This document shows, in pieces, positions 40,561 to 50,079 of a DNA stretch of 64,000 nt. The DNA is from Nocardia uniformis NBRC 13702. GTDB lineage: Bacteria > Actinomycetota > Actinomycetes > Mycobacteriales > Mycobacteriaceae. Position 1 is the first letter of the stretch. Every line of letters starts with the position of its first letter. The translations under genes and the position numbers were made by a program. The stretch lies in contig NZ_BDCE01000107.1 of assembly GCF_001613345.1 (NCBI RefSeq), positions 1 to 64,000 of the forward strand, read 5' to 3'. The notes under the pieces were generated by a model. The model searched no databases. It was given only the letters and a program-made list of their open reading frames with translations, and was not told where the DNA came from.

Positions 40561-42171
40561 CTACGCCTCCAGTACCTCGTCGGCGACAGCCGAGCCGCCG
40601 GGAAGCAGCGCGCGAATCGTGTCGATGGTGTCGGCCTGGCCTGGTTCCTTATCGGGGCGGTAGCGCACCACCCGGGCGAAGCGCAGCGCTACGCCGCCGG
40701 AATAGCGGCTACTCGTCTGCACGCCGTCGATGGCGATTTCGACCACCAGCACCGGGCGCAAGAACACCGTATTGCCGTCGCGGAGGCGTTCGTGGCGGGG
40801 GAATTCGGCTGTCTGCCAATGCAGGAGGGCGTCGGTCAGACCCTTGAAGGTTTTGCCGACCATGATCGGATCGCCGCCGTTCGGATCGCGCGCGCCGAGG
40901 TGGAGGTTGGAGAGATACCCGGTGCGGCGGCCGTACCCCCATTCCGCGCCGAGGACGACCAGGTCCAGGGTGTGGGTGGGTTTGATCTTCTGCCAGGCGC
41001 GACCCCGGCGGCCCGCGGCGTAGGGCGAGTCGAGGGATTTGATCATGATGCCCTCGTGCCCGGCGGCGAGCCCACCGTCGAAGTATTCCGCGGCCGCTTC
41101 CAGGCCGGGGGCGATAAGCGCCGGAATACTCTGTCCGGGAGCGACTTTCGTCAACGCCGCACGACGCTCACGAAGCGGTGCGTCGAGTAGATCCTGACCA
41201 TCCAGGTGCAAGCAGTCGAAGAAATATGGATGCAGCAGCAAATCGCGAGTCGAATTCGCCTGCACCACAGCCGGATCGGCCACGGCTGGGTCGGAGGCGA
41301 ATCGGCTCATGGTCTCCTGAAACGGCCGGGGCCGACCGGAGTCGTTCAGCGCAAGGGTTTCTCCATCCAGCACCACACTCGTACAGTCCAAATCCCGCAC
41401 CAGACCGACCAACTCGGGTACCCCGGCGGTGATATCGCGCAGCGTGCGGGTGAACACCCACACCCGATCCCCGTCCCGGTGCACCTGAATCCGCGCCCCA
41501 TCCATCTTGTGTTCGACGCTCACCGCACCGCCGAACTCCGCCATGACCTCGTCCAGCGCGGCTCCCGGCGAGGCCAGCATGGGCTGAATCGGCCGCCCCA
41601 CCTGCAACCGGAATGCCGTCAGCGCCTCGGCTCCGCCGGTCCTGGCCGCCACCGCCGTGACCGGCAGCCGCCCGGACAGCATGTGTGCCCGCCGCACCGA
41701 TTCCAGCGGCACCCGCGCCGACGCGGCCACCGCCTCGGCCACCACCGCGGTCAGCGCCCCCTGCCGCAGCTCCCCCATGAGCAATCGCAGGAGGAATTCG
41801 CGTTCATCGACGGTGGCCGCGGCCAGCAGCCCGACCAATAGTTCACGCCGCCGCGCGGTCGATCCGGTGCCGGAGGTCGAAGCGAGCTCGCTGAGCACCC
41901 GATCGACGTCGGTGACGGTCAGCGTCGCCTCCGACGCCGGTGCCACCTCGACAGCGGTCAGGGTCCGCCACCCGGCCCCCACCCGCCCCTGGAGCAGCTC
42001 GCCGGAAACCCACGCCACCACCTGCGCGAGTTCATCGGTCCCCACCTGCGCCAGGAGCGCGGCGAGGGTGGCGATCTTGGTTTTGCGCGAAGTGGTCGCG
42101 CGGACCGACGCCGACGCCTGGACGACTTGCGACAACAGCACGAACTCGACGGTAGCCCGCCGGTGTGACAT
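40561..42171 (-). CDS. ligB: ATP-dependent DNA ligase (LigB type)
   Basis: The 536-residue enzyme seals nicks using ATP. It has an N-terminal DNA-binding domain (LLVGLLAAATVDEREFLLRL, LMGELRQGALTAVV), the adenylation motif I with the nucleophile Lys in SVEHKMDGARIQVHRDGD, motif III/IIIa LDGETLALN and LHPYFFDCLHLDG, motif IV EGIMIKSL, motif V AWQKIKPTHTLDLVVLG, and a C-terminal OB domain. This matches mycobacterial LigB. ATG 42171 is used; the frame extends to 42234, and a GTG near 42141 also gives a homologue-like N-terminus (MLLSQVVQAS). Divergent from ramB. Confidence 0.93.
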   Translation of the reverse strand: MSHRRATVEFVLLSQVVQASASVRATTSRKTKIATLAALLAQVGTDELAQVVAWVSGELLQGRVGAGWRTLTAVEVAPASEATLTVTDVDRVLSELASTSGTGSTARRRELLVGLLAAATVDEREFLLRLLMGELRQGALTAVVAEAVAASARVPLESVRRAHMLSGRLPVTAVAARTGGAEALTAFRLQVGRPIQPMLASPGAALDEVMAEFGGAVSVEHKMDGARIQVHRDGDRVWVFTRTLRDITAGVPELVGLVRDLDCTSVVLDGETLALNDSGRPRPFQETMSRFASDPAVADPAVVQANSTRDLLLHPYFFDCLHLDGQDLLDAPLRERRAALTKVAPGQSIPALIAPGLEAAAEYFDGGLAAGHEGIMIKSLDSPYAAGRRGRAWQKIKPTHTLDLVVLGAEWGYGRRTGYLSNLHLGARDPNGGDPIMVGKTFKGLTDALLHWQTAEFPRHERLRDGNTVFLRPVLVVEIAIDGVQTSSRYSGGVALRFARVVRYRPDKEPGQADTIDTIRALLPGGSAVADEVLEA

Positions 42172-42234
42172 ATCGCTCGCGAGTTCTGCTAATTGCCCAT
42201 TGGCAGCCCTGCGAATCCGTCCTAACCTGGACAT

Positions 42235-43644
42235 ATGGCCAAGACTTACGTCGGGGCGCGCCTACGTCAGTTGCGCACCGAACGCGGGCTGAGCCAGGTC
42301 TCTCTCGCCAAGAAGCTGGAGATCTCGGCGAGCTACCTCAATCAGATCGAACACGACGTGCGTCCGCTCACCGTACCGGTGCTGCTGCGGATCAGCGAGG
42401 TATTCGGTGTCGACGCGAGCTTCTTCTCCTCCCAAGACGACACGCGTCTCATCGCCGAACTCCAAGAAGTGGTGATGGACCAGGAGCTCGGTATCGAGGC
42501 CGATGCCGCCGAGATCGCCGATATGGTTTCCGCGCACCCGGGTTTGGCACGCGCCATGGTGAATATGCATCGCCGCTTCCGCAATACGACCGCGCAGCTG
42601 GCTGCCGCGACCGAGGACCGCTTCTCCGACGGCAGCGGTTCCGGAGCGATCTCGAGGCCGCACGAGGAGGTCCGCGACTTCTTCTACCAGCGGCAGAACT
42701 ACATTCACGAATTGGATACCGCCGCAGAGGAACTCGCCACCCGAATGCGCTTCCACGGCGGTGATCTCAAGCGGGAGATCGCGCGCCGCCTCACCACCGC
42801 GCACGGTGTGCAAATTGTCGAACGCATCGACCTCGGCGAAGGTGTACTACACAGATTCGATTCCGAGGCACGCCGTCTGGAAATCGCCCCGCACCTGTCC
42901 GGTGGACAGCGCGTCTTCAAACTCGCTGCCGAACTGGCCTATCTGGAATGCGGCGACCTCATCGAAAAGCTGGTCGAGGAAGGAAATTTCGCCAACGAGG
43001 ACACTCGGACCCTGGCGAAACTCGGCTTCGCGAACTATTTCGCCGCGGCCACCGTGTTGCCCTACACCCACTTCCTCGAGGTAGCGGAGGACTTCCGCTA
43101 CGACATCGAGCGCCTCTCGGCCTTCTTCACTCAGAGCTACGAGACCATCTGCCACCGGCTCTCCACCCTGCAACGCCCGAAACTTCGTGGCGTCCCGTTC
43201 TCCTTCGTCCGGGTGGACCGCGCGGGAAATATGTCGAAACGACAGTCCGCCACCGGCTTTCACTTCTCCTCCAGCGGCGGCACCTGTCCGCTCTGGAATG
43301 TCTACGAAACCTTCGCCTACCCCGGCAAGATCATGACCCAGATCGCCCAGATGCCCGACGGCCGCAAGTACCTGTGGGTGGCCAGAACCGTGGAACGCCG
43401 CGCCACCCGCTACAGCGAACCCAGCAAGACCTTCGCCATCGGACTGGGGTGCGAACTGCGACACGCCAACCGCGTCGTATACGCCGACGGCCTCGACCTC
43501 AACGACCCGCAGGTAACCCCCATCGGTGCGGGCTGCCGAGTGTGTGAACGCTCCAACTGCCCGCAGCGCGCGTTTCCCCCGCTCGGCAAGTCCCTCGATA
43601 TCAGCGAGCATCGCAGCTCGATCTCCCCGTACGTGATTCGGTGA
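42235..43644 (+). CDS. ramB: RamB-type short-chain fatty acyl transcriptional regulator
   Basis: The 469-residue regulator has an N-terminal Xre helix-turn-helix (GARLRQLRTERGLSQVSLAK, then ISASYLNQIEHD), a central DUF955/peptidase-M78-like part (LEIAPHLSGGQRVFKLAAEL, LVEEGNFANE) and the C-terminal ScfRs domain ending with the Cys cluster GCRVCERSNCPQRAFP. RamB represses acetate and glyoxylate-cycle genes in Corynebacterium and icl1 in M. tuberculosis, where the genes are close neighbours. Here aceA is 26 kb away. The ATG is at the very start of a short divergent gap with ligB. Confidence 0.93.
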   Translation: MAKTYVGARLRQLRTERGLSQVSLAKKLEISASYLNQIEHDVRPLTVPVLLRISEVFGVDASFFSSQDDTRLIAELQEVVMDQELGIEADAAEIADMVSAHPGLARAMVNMHRRFRNTTAQLAAATEDRFSDGSGSGAISRPHEEVRDFFYQRQNYIHELDTAAEELATRMRFHGGDLKREIARRLTTAHGVQIVERIDLGEGVLHRFDSEARRLEIAPHLSGGQRVFKLAAELAYLECGDLIEKLVEEGNFANEDTRTLAKLGFANYFAAATVLPYTHFLEVAEDFRYDIERLSAFFTQSYETICHRLSTLQRPKLRGVPFSFVRVDRAGNMSKRQSATGFHFSSSGGTCPLWNVYETFAYPGKIMTQIAQMPDGRKYLWVARTVERRATRYSEPSKTFAIGLGCELRHANRVVYADGLDLNDPQVTPIGAGCRVCERSNCPQRAFPPLGKSLDISEHRSSISPYVIR

Positions 43645-43944
43645 ATCCGTTAACCATCCTCACGCGGCGAATCGGGCCGTTGCCAGCATCCGCTGACATC
43701 GACTCACTCAATTAAAAGCCGCTCACCAGCACAAACAGCAGTTCTCGCAGTGTGAAACCTGCTGCGGTGAGCGCAAATTCACCTCGACGCAACACTGGCA
43801 ATCGGACCGTCACCGAGAGACATTCGGGCGCAATACTTCCCGTTTACCTTTCACCTCACGAATACAGCCGCTGTATACGCGGTCTGTGTTCGCCGCGGCG
43901 CACAGCGCGCCGCCGAACACCGTGATGTGAGAAGGATCCGCCCC
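43645..43944 (+). promoter_or_regulatory. Intergenic region upstream of urtA
   Basis: No gene is seen. The region holds a spaced inverted repeat, CGCTCACC (about 43723) and GGTGAGCG (about 43774), and near 43865-43887 the element ACAGCCGC-TGTATAC-GCGGTCTGT. The latter's GTATAC centre (43873-43878) resembles FCD-type GntR operators and may also be a -10 box. A GlnR site could not be called with confidence. Confidence 0.35.
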
Positions 43945-45225
43945 ATGCAAGATTCTCGAGACCTCAGCCGAGCACCGTCTCGGCGCCTGATGAAGGCGAT
44001 CGCCGTACCGACCGCGGTGGCGCTGTCCGCGCTGCTGCTGACCGGATGTGGCTCCCGGGACAGTGACTCGGCATCGGGTTCCAATGCCAAATCCTGCGTC
44101 GATACCAGTCGCGACACCATCAAGATCGGGTCCCTGCACTCGCTGACCGGCACCATGGCCATCAGTGAGGTCACGGTCGCCAATTCCACCAAGCTGGCGG
44201 TGGATCAGATCAATGCCGCCGGTGGTGTGCTGGGCAAACAGGTCGAGCTCGTCCTCGAGGACGGCGCGTCCGACCCCAAGACCTTCGCCGAGAAGGCGGA
44301 GAAGCTGATCAGCTCCGACTGTGTGGCCGCGGTATTCGGCGGGTGGACCTCGTCGAGCCGCAAGGCCATGAAGCCGAAGTTCGAATCGCTGAATTCGCTG
44401 CTCTACTACCCCGTTCAATACGAGGGCCTGGAGGACAGCAAGAACATTTTCTACACCGGCGCCACCACCAACCAGCAGATCATCCCGGGGCTGGAGTACC
44501 TGAAGCAGCAGGGCATCACATCGGTCTACCTGGTCGGTAGCGACTACGTATTCCCGCAGACCGCCAACCGTGAGATCAAGGCGTGGGCCGAGGCCAACGG
44601 TATGGAGGTCAAGGGCGAGGATTACGCGCCGCTGGGCTCCACCGATTTCTCCACAATCGTCAACAAGGTCCGCACTGCCAAGGCGGGCGCGGTATTCAAC
44701 ACCCTCAACGGTGACTCCAATGTCGCCTTCTTCCGGGAGTACGCCAACGCGGGCCTGAACGTGCAGACCATGCCGGTGGTCTCGGTGTCGATCGCGGAGG
44801 AAGAGATCGCGGGTATCGGTGTACAGAACATCCTCGGTCAGCTGACCGCGTGGAACTACTACCAGACCGTCGATTCGCCCGCCAACAAGGCCTTTGTCGA
44901 GGCCTACAAGGCCGCGTTCGGCGCGAACAAGCCCACCTCGGACCCGATGGAGGCCGCCTACACCTCGGTCTACCTGTGGAAGAACACCGTCGAGAAGGCG
45001 AAATCCTTCGCGGTGGCCGATATTCAGGCCGCGGCCGACGGAGTCAGTTTCGACGCCCCGGAGGGCACCGTCACCATCGACGGCTCCAACCACCACATCA
45101 CCAAGACCGCCCGCGTCGGTGAAATCCGGGCCGACGGCCTGATCTACACCGTCTGGGATTCCGGCGAGCCGATCGTGCCGGACCCATACCTGAAGTCCTA
45201 CGAGTGGGCCAAGGGCCTGAAGTAG
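43945..45225 (+). CDS. urtA: Urea ABC transporter substrate-binding lipoprotein
   Basis: The 426-residue lipoprotein has a lipobox LLLTGC (Cys near residue 36) and then a Leu/Ile/Val-type binding-protein fold: IKIGSLHSLTGTMAISEVTV, AVFGGWTSSSRKAMKPKFE, LLYYPVQYEGLE, YLVGSDYVFPQTANREIKAW. These segments are diagnostic of UrtA, which binds urea outside the cell. ATG 43945 follows GAAGGAT; GTG 43927 is less likely. First gene of urtABCDE. A hairpin after the gene may dampen downstream expression. Confidence 0.96.
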   Translation: MQDSRDLSRAPSRRLMKAIAVPTAVALSALLLTGCGSRDSDSASGSNAKSCVDTSRDTIKIGSLHSLTGTMAISEVTVANSTKLAVDQINAAGGVLGKQVELVLEDGASDPKTFAEKAEKLISSDCVAAVFGGWTSSSRKAMKPKFESLNSLLYYPVQYEGLEDSKNIFYTGATTNQQIIPGLEYLKQQGITSVYLVGSDYVFPQTANREIKAWAEANGMEVKGEDYAPLGSTDFSTIVNKVRTAKAGAVFNTLNGDSNVAFFREYANAGLNVQTMPVVSVSIAEEEIAGIGVQNILGQLTAWNYYQTVDSPANKAFVEAYKAAFGANKPTSDPMEAAYTSVYLWKNTVEKAKSFAVADIQAAADGVSFDAPEGTVTIDGSNHHITKTARVGEIRADGLIYTVWDSGEPIVPDPYLKSYEWAKGLK

Positions 45226-45248
45226 TACCCGGCCTTTCGATGAGGGGC

Positions 45249-45278
45249 GGCCGGGCGCGCGGTAGTGCGCGTCCGGCC
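45249..45278 (+). terminator. Hairpin between urtA and urtB (possible attenuator)
   Basis: GGCCGGGCGCGC and GCGCGTCCGGCC form a 12-bp stem with one G-T pair around a six-base loop, followed by GAAAAGG. Inside an operon such a hairpin commonly lets the binding protein be made in excess over the permeases, or protects the 3' end of its message. Confidence 0.6.
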
Positions 45279-45338
45279 GAAAAGGCTACCGCAGCACCGC
45301 TTCCGTACGCGGCGCGAAGGAAATCGAGGTTAGAGCAT

Positions 45339-46223
45339 ATGGAAGTGGCTGTCGGACAGCTATTCACGGGATTGAGCCTGGGCTCCATCCTGCTGCTCGC
45401 GGCGCTGGGCCTGTCATTGACCTTCGGTCAGATGGGCGTGATCAATATGGCGCACGGCGAGTTCATCATGGCCGGTTGCTACACCACATTCGTGGTGCAA
45501 CAGGTCGTTTCGTCGACGGGCGTGGCGTTGATCGTCTCGCTGTTCGTCGGCTTCCTGGTCGGCGGGCTTCTGGGCGCGGCCCTGGAAATGGGCCTGATCC
45601 GGTGGATGTACGACCGGCCGTTGGACACCCTGCTGGTCACCTTCGGCGTCGGCCTGGTGTTGCAGCAGGCTACCCGCAATATCTTCGGCGCACAGGCCAA
45701 GAACGTGGATATCCCGGAGTGGCTGACCGGCGGTATCAGCATTGCCGGGACGGTGGTGCCCAAGACCCGCATCTTCATCCTGGTGTTGGCCGTGAGCGCG
45801 GTGATCGCACTGGCCATCGCTTTGAAGGCGACGCCCATGGGCCGACGTATCCGGGCGGTGGTACAGAACCGCAGCCTCGCCGAAACCTCCGGTATCTCCA
45901 GCCGTTTCACCGATATCAGCACCTTCTTCATCGGCTCCGGCCTGGCCGCCGTCGCCGGTGTCGCGCTCACCCTGATCGGTTCGACCAGCCCCACCATCGG
46001 ACAGAGCTACCTGGTGGACGCGTTCCTGGTGGTGGTCATCGGCGGACTCGGGCAGATCAAGGGAACGGTGATCGCCGCCTTCGGTATGGGCCTGCTCAAC
46101 TCGTTCATCGAATACTCGACCACCGCCTCGGTCGCCAAGGTGATCGTCTTCGTGGTCATTGTGATTTTCCTGCAGGTGCGCCCGCAGGGGCTGTTCACCG
46201 TCCGCACCAGGAGCCTGGCGTGA
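45339..46223 (+). CDS. urtB: Urea ABC transporter permease UrtB
   Basis: The 294-residue membrane protein is a LivH-type permease: LTFGQMGVINMAHGEFIMAG near the start, RAVVQNRSLAETSGISSRF in the cytosolic loop, and VIGGLGQIKGTVIAAFGMGL towards the end. UrtB/UrtC form the membrane channel. ATG 45339 gives the family N-terminus. It is separated from urtA by 113 bases with the hairpin, and from urtC by 70 bases. Confidence 0.94.
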   Translation: MEVAVGQLFTGLSLGSILLLAALGLSLTFGQMGVINMAHGEFIMAGCYTTFVVQQVVSSTGVALIVSLFVGFLVGGLLGAALEMGLIRWMYDRPLDTLLVTFGVGLVLQQATRNIFGAQAKNVDIPEWLTGGISIAGTVVPKTRIFILVLAVSAVIALAIALKATPMGRRIRAVVQNRSLAETSGISSRFTDISTFFIGSGLAAVAGVALTLIGSTSPTIGQSYLVDAFLVVVIGGLGQIKGTVIAAFGMGLLNSFIEYSTTASVAKVIVFVVIVIFLQVRPQGLFTVRTRSLA

Positions 46224-46293
46224 GTGGGTCAGGCCCGGAGGCGGCAGCTTGCGTAACCACGCAGGGTCCCCACTCAGGCCCGAAAGGCACAGC

Positions 46294-47472
46294 ATGAATG
46301 TTGTCCAGCGTCTCAGCGCGAATTCTTCCACTCGGGCACTCGGCGGTTTCGCCATCGCCGCGGTCCTGCTGTTCGGCGTTGCTCCGGTGGCGCTCAGTGA
46401 CTTTCGATTGAGCTTGCTGGCGAAGTTTCTGTGCTTCGCCATTGTGGCCGTCGGAATCGGCCTGGCCTGGGGCCGGGGCGGCATGCTCACCCTCGGGCAG
46501 GGCGTGTTCTTCGGTATCGGCGCGTACATCATGGCCATGCATATGCAGATCGCCGATGCCGCCAGACAGGGCGAAGATGTGCCGGAATTCATGGTCATCG
46601 CCGGAATCCCCGAGCTGCCCTCGTACTGGCAGCCTTTCGCTTCGGCTCCGGTGGCCGTCCTCGGCATTCTGATCCTGCCCGCACTGATGGCCGCCGTACT
46701 CGGCTTCGGCGTTTTCAAGCGCCGGGTCAAGGGCGCGTACTTCGCCATCCTGAGCCAGGCGCTCGCCGCCGCCATGGCCATTCTGCTCATCGGGCAGCAG
46801 ACCATTGGCGGATTCACCGGACTCAGCGACTTCCGGTCCTTCTTCGGATTCCGCCTGGACGATCCGGTGAACCGGCGAATGCTGTTCTTCATCGCGGCCG
46901 GCACGCTGCTCGTGGTAGTCGCCATCGCGCGCCAGCTCATGCACAGCCGGTACGGGGAATTGCTGGTCGCGGTGCGCGATCAGGAGGAGCGGGTGCGCTT
47001 CCTCGGCTATGACCCCGCCAATATCAAGATCGTGGCGTATGTGGTGGCGGCCTTCTTCGCCGGTATCGCGGGTGCGCTGTTCACCCCGATCGTGGGGATC
47101 ATCTCGCCCGCGGATATCGGTGTGGTGCCATCCATCGCCTTCCTCATCGGTGTCGCCATCGGCGGTCGCACCACACTCCTGGGCCCGGTGCTGGGCGCGA
47201 TCGGCGTGGCCTGGGCACAGACCACCTTCTCCGAACAGTTCCCCTCCGGATGGATCTACCTCCAGGGCATCTTGTTCATCGTGGTGGTCGGCTTCCTGCC
47301 CGCCGGTCTGGCCGGATTCGGGCCGCTGGCAAAACAATTCACGGCACGCTTCCGTCCGGCGAAGGGCGGTGCGAACGCCTCGGGGGCGAATGTCGCCTCG
47401 GTGCTGTCCGCCGGAGCACCGGTCGACGGTGCGGAAAAGTCGGCCGATGACGACAAGGTGGAGGCACGATGA
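46294..47472 (+). CDS. urtC: Urea ABC transporter permease UrtC
   Basis: The 392-residue LivM-type permease has GLAWGRGGMLTLGQGVFFGI near residue 60, a cytosolic loop with VAVRDQEERVRFLGYDPANI, and SIAFLIGVAIGGRTTLLGPV later. The C-terminal 50 residues are hydrophilic (ANASGANVASVLSAGAP). AAAGG precedes the ATG. The stop overlaps urtD (ATGA). Confidence 0.94.
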   Translation: MNVVQRLSANSSTRALGGFAIAAVLLFGVAPVALSDFRLSLLAKFLCFAIVAVGIGLAWGRGGMLTLGQGVFFGIGAYIMAMHMQIADAARQGEDVPEFMVIAGIPELPSYWQPFASAPVAVLGILILPALMAAVLGFGVFKRRVKGAYFAILSQALAAAMAILLIGQQTIGGFTGLSDFRSFFGFRLDDPVNRRMLFFIAAGTLLVVVAIARQLMHSRYGELLVAVRDQEERVRFLGYDPANIKIVAYVVAAFFAGIAGALFTPIVGIISPADIGVVPSIAFLIGVAIGGRTTLLGPVLGAIGVAWAQTTFSEQFPSGWIYLQGILFIVVVGFLPAGLAGFGPLAKQFTARFRPAKGGANASGANVASVLSAGAPVDGAEKSADDDKVEAR

Positions 47473-48332
47473 CCACGCCAGCCCACGAACCCAAAGCCGG
47501 TGGCAATGCCGGAATGGATAGCGAGTATCTCGAAATCCGCGGTCTCTGTGTCAGTTTCGACGGGTTCAAAGCCGTGACCGATGTGGATCTGACCGTATTG
47601 CAGGGGGATCTGCGATTCCTCATCGGCCCCAATGGCGCGGGTAAGACCACGCTCATCGACGCCATTACCGGACTGGTCCCGGCCACCGGTTCGGCACAGA
47701 AGTCCGGTTCGGAGCTGATCGGCCGCAAGGTGCATCAGATCGCTCGGCTCGGGGTGGGGCGTACCTTCCAGACGGCGAGCGTATTCGAACAGCTCACGGT
47801 GCTACAGAACCTCGATATCGCGGCGGGGTCGGGGCGTTCCGCGCTGACACTGCTGCGCAGGCGCAAATCGGCGCTTCCCGCCATCGAGGAGGCCCTGGAG
47901 ACAACGGGTTTGACCGCGCTGCGCGATAAGCCCGCCGGCGTGCTGGCCCACGGCCAGAAGCAGTGGCTGGAAATCGGCATGCTGCTGGTGCAGAACGCCT
48001 CGGTGCTACTGCTGGACGAACCCGTCGCGGGGATGAGCCACGAGGAGCGCGAGGAAACCGGAAACCTGCTGCGCCGCATCGGCGGCGATCGCGTGGTCAT
48101 TGTCGTCGAGCACGATATGGACTTCATGCGCGCCTTCGCCACCTCGGTGACGGTACTGGCCGGTGGGCGTGTACTCAGCGAGGGCACCGTGGAGGAGGTC
48201 CAGGCCGATCCCAAGGTGCAGGCGGTGTACCTCGGCACGGCGGCGGCCGGTGACCTGCCGCCCGTCGACGCCGACGCTATCGCCGAGGCCACCGAGGCCG
48301 TCTCGACGACCGATTTGGAAGAGGCACGCTGA
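47469..48332 (+). CDS. urtD: Urea ABC transporter ATP-binding protein UrtD
   Basis: The 287-residue ATPase has Walker A IGPNGAGKTTLIDAITG, the UrtD-type variant signature VLAHGQKQWLEIGMLLVQNA in place of LSGGQ, Walker B VLLLDEPVAGMSHEE and switch His in VVEHDMDFM. It powers urea import with UrtE. The C-terminal 40 residues (PPVDADAIAEATEAV) extend beyond the usual end. Overlaps both neighbours. Confidence 0.95.
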   Translation: MTTPAHEPKAGGNAGMDSEYLEIRGLCVSFDGFKAVTDVDLTVLQGDLRFLIGPNGAGKTTLIDAITGLVPATGSAQKSGSELIGRKVHQIARLGVGRTFQTASVFEQLTVLQNLDIAAGSGRSALTLLRRRKSALPAIEEALETTGLTALRDKPAGVLAHGQKQWLEIGMLLVQNASVLLLDEPVAGMSHEEREETGNLLRRIGGDRVVIVVEHDMDFMRAFATSVTVLAGGRVLSEGTVEEVQADPKVQAVYLGTAAAGDLPPVDADAIAEATEAVSTTDLEEAR

Positions 48333-49024
48333 TGCTGGAAATCGTCGATATCCATACCGGTTACGGACGCACCGAGGTCATCCACGGCGTCTCGCTGACC
48401 GTCCCGGACGACGGCGTGGTCGCCATTATGGGCCACAACGGCGCCGGGAAGACCTCGCTGCTGCGTGCCGCCGTCGGTCTACTGCCCACCAAGTCGGGCC
48501 GAATCACCTTCGACGGCAAGGACATCACCAAGGCCGCACCGTCCAAGCGGGTGCGGCACGGCATCGCCTACGTTCCGCAGGGGCAGCAGTCCTTCCCACA
48601 GCTGTCCACCATGGAGAACCTGCAGGTGGTGGCGGATGGGCGCAAACGTGGCAAGGAATTGGTCGCCGAAGCCCTCGACCTCTTCCCGGCCCTGCGGGAA
48701 CTGCTGTCCCGCAAGGCCGGTCTGCTCTCCGGCGGCCAACGTCAGCAGCTCGCCATTGCACGCGCCCTCATTACCGAGCCGAAACTGCTCATCCTCGATG
48801 AACCCACCGAGGGCATTCAGCCGTCGGTGGTCGCCGAGATCGAGCGCACCATTATCGATCTCACCAATCGCGGCGGGTTGAGCGTGCTACTGGTCGAACA
48901 GCACATCGGTTTCGCCCTGCAGGCCGCCCAGCAGTACTACGTTCTGCAATCCGGCCGCGTCACCTCCGCCGGGACCGGTGGCGCGAGCGCGGAAGCCGAC
49001 GTCCGTACGGCCATGGCGATCTGA
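48332..49024 (+). CDS. urtE: Urea ABC transporter ATP-binding protein UrtE
   Basis: The 230-residue ATPase has Walker A GHNGAGKTSLLRAAVG, signature LLSGGQRQQLAIARALI, Walker B LLILDEPTEGIQPSVV and switch His in LLVEQHIGFALQ. The EGIQPS stretch is typical of UrtE/LivF proteins. Last transporter gene; start overlaps the urtD stop by one base (TGATG). Confidence 0.95.
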   Translation: MLEIVDIHTGYGRTEVIHGVSLTVPDDGVVAIMGHNGAGKTSLLRAAVGLLPTKSGRITFDGKDITKAAPSKRVRHGIAYVPQGQQSFPQLSTMENLQVVADGRKRGKELVAEALDLFPALRELLSRKAGLLSGGQRQQLAIARALITEPKLLILDEPTEGIQPSVVAEIERTIIDLTNRGGLSVLLVEQHIGFALQAAQQYYVLQSGRVTSAGTGGASAEADVRTAMAI

Positions 49025-49038
49025 TCGGACCATCCGAG

Positions 49039-49755
49039 ATGGCGCGCAGGGGGCGTATCCCGTTGTCGGAGCGGGTATATCGGTCACTTCAACGTGACCT
49101 CGCGGAAGGGGTGCTGATACCGACCGAACGGCTGGGCGAAGAACGCCTGGCCGAAATCTACGGTGTCTCCCGCACCCCCGTCCGCGAAGCCCTCGCGCGC
49201 CTACAGTCCGACGGGCTCATCGAACGCCACCCCGACGGCCTCTATCCCTACCGCCCTCGGCTCGACGAACTCGCGGACCTCTACGAACTGCGAATCCTGC
49301 TGGAATCACACGGAATTCACCGGCAACGCACAGGCGACGGCGCGGCTACGGCCCCGCTCACTCGTGTGCACGATGCGGCGACCGTCGGCGGCGAGCTGGA
49401 GATCTGGCTGCACCTGCGGTCCTGTCCACCCCACCCCGGTGCCGAACTCATCGCGGCCGATGAGCGATTCCACTCCAGACTGTTGGCGGCCTCCGGCAAT
49501 GCGGCCCTGACCGACGCCCTGGAAACCGTGTACGCCCGCGTCCGCCCGGTGCGCGCCCTCGATATGCCCACGCCCGACCGCATCGCCACCATGACCACCG
49601 ACCACATCGCCATAGCCGAACAACTGCTGGCAGGCGACCTGGACAAGGCGATGAACACCCTGGTCACCCACATCACCACCTCCCGTGATCACGTCCTGGG
49701 CCGGGCCGGACACGCCCTCCGACTCACCAAACTTGCCCGCGCTCTGCGTGATTGA
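49039..49755 (+). CDS. GntR-family regulator (FCD type)
   Basis: The 238-residue protein has a GntR winged helix at residues 5-70 (LSERVYRSLQRDLAEGVLIP, then YGVSRTPVREALARLQSDGL) and an all-helical FCD sensor with DELADLYELRILLESHGIH, AADERFHSRLLAASGNAAL and a metal-site His in TTDHIAIAEQLLAG. It starts 14 bases after urtE, so it is co-transcribed and probably controls urea uptake. The ligand is unknown; a GTATAC element upstream of urtA is a candidate site. Confidence 0.88.
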   Translation: MARRGRIPLSERVYRSLQRDLAEGVLIPTERLGEERLAEIYGVSRTPVREALARLQSDGLIERHPDGLYPYRPRLDELADLYELRILLESHGIHRQRTGDGAATAPLTRVHDAATVGGELEIWLHLRSCPPHPGAELIAADERFHSRLLAASGNAALTDALETVYARVRPVRALDMPTPDRIATMTTDHIAIAEQLLAGDLDKAMNTLVTHITTSRDHVLGRAGHALRLTKLARALRD

Positions 49756-49832
49756 AGGTCGGTCAGCGCGATGGTGGCGAGGGGCGAAGCTGGAGCGGCT
49801 GCTGGAGAAGATCTCCTGCGCCCGCAGCCCCA

Positions 49833-49940
49833 TCAACGGTGCATTTGATGGCGGTGCGCAGTGCCGGTTTGGGCTGCTGGCAGGAAGGCCAGTCCGGCGG
49901 CGGCGCCGAGGAGCGGGACGATGGCTCGCGGCATACGCAT
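49833..49940 (-). CDS. 35-residue signal-peptide-like small ORF
   Basis: The minus-strand frame MRMPRAIVPLLGAAAGLAFL continues to PAAQTGTAHRHQMHR, a perfect signal-peptide shape followed by 12 polar residues with three His. GAGG lies upstream. It could be a tiny secreted peptide or the start of a gene cut off by sequence change. The 49756-50208 gap otherwise contains only the palindromic repeat below. Confidence 0.3.
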   Translation of the reverse strand: MRMPRAIVPLLGAAAGLAFLPAAQTGTAHRHQMHR

Positions 49941-50001
49941 ACCCACCAACCTCTTCACCCCGACACACCCAAACCCCGTCATCCCGGCACGCACACCAAC
50001 C

Positions 50002-50079
50002 CGTCATCCCGGCATGCATTTGGCCGGGATCCGCTGTCGGCCAGAAGTGGATTCCGGCCAAAAGCACGCCGGAATGACG
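50002..50079. repeat. 78-bp palindromic intergenic repeat, copy A
   Basis: The arms CGTCATCCCGGCATGCATTT and the complement of AAAAGCACGCCGGAATGACG enclose GGCCGGGATCC / GGATTCCGGCC, forming a long imperfect hairpin. The second copy is at 59651-59728 and has the same length. An extra half-arm (CGTCATCCCGGCACGC) precedes it at about 49978. It may serve as a bidirectional terminator. Confidence 0.8.

Noticed and set aside
43645..43944. GlnR binding site upstream of urtA
   Set aside because: Some AC/GAAAC pieces occur but not with the spacing of the actinobacterial consensus, so no site is called.
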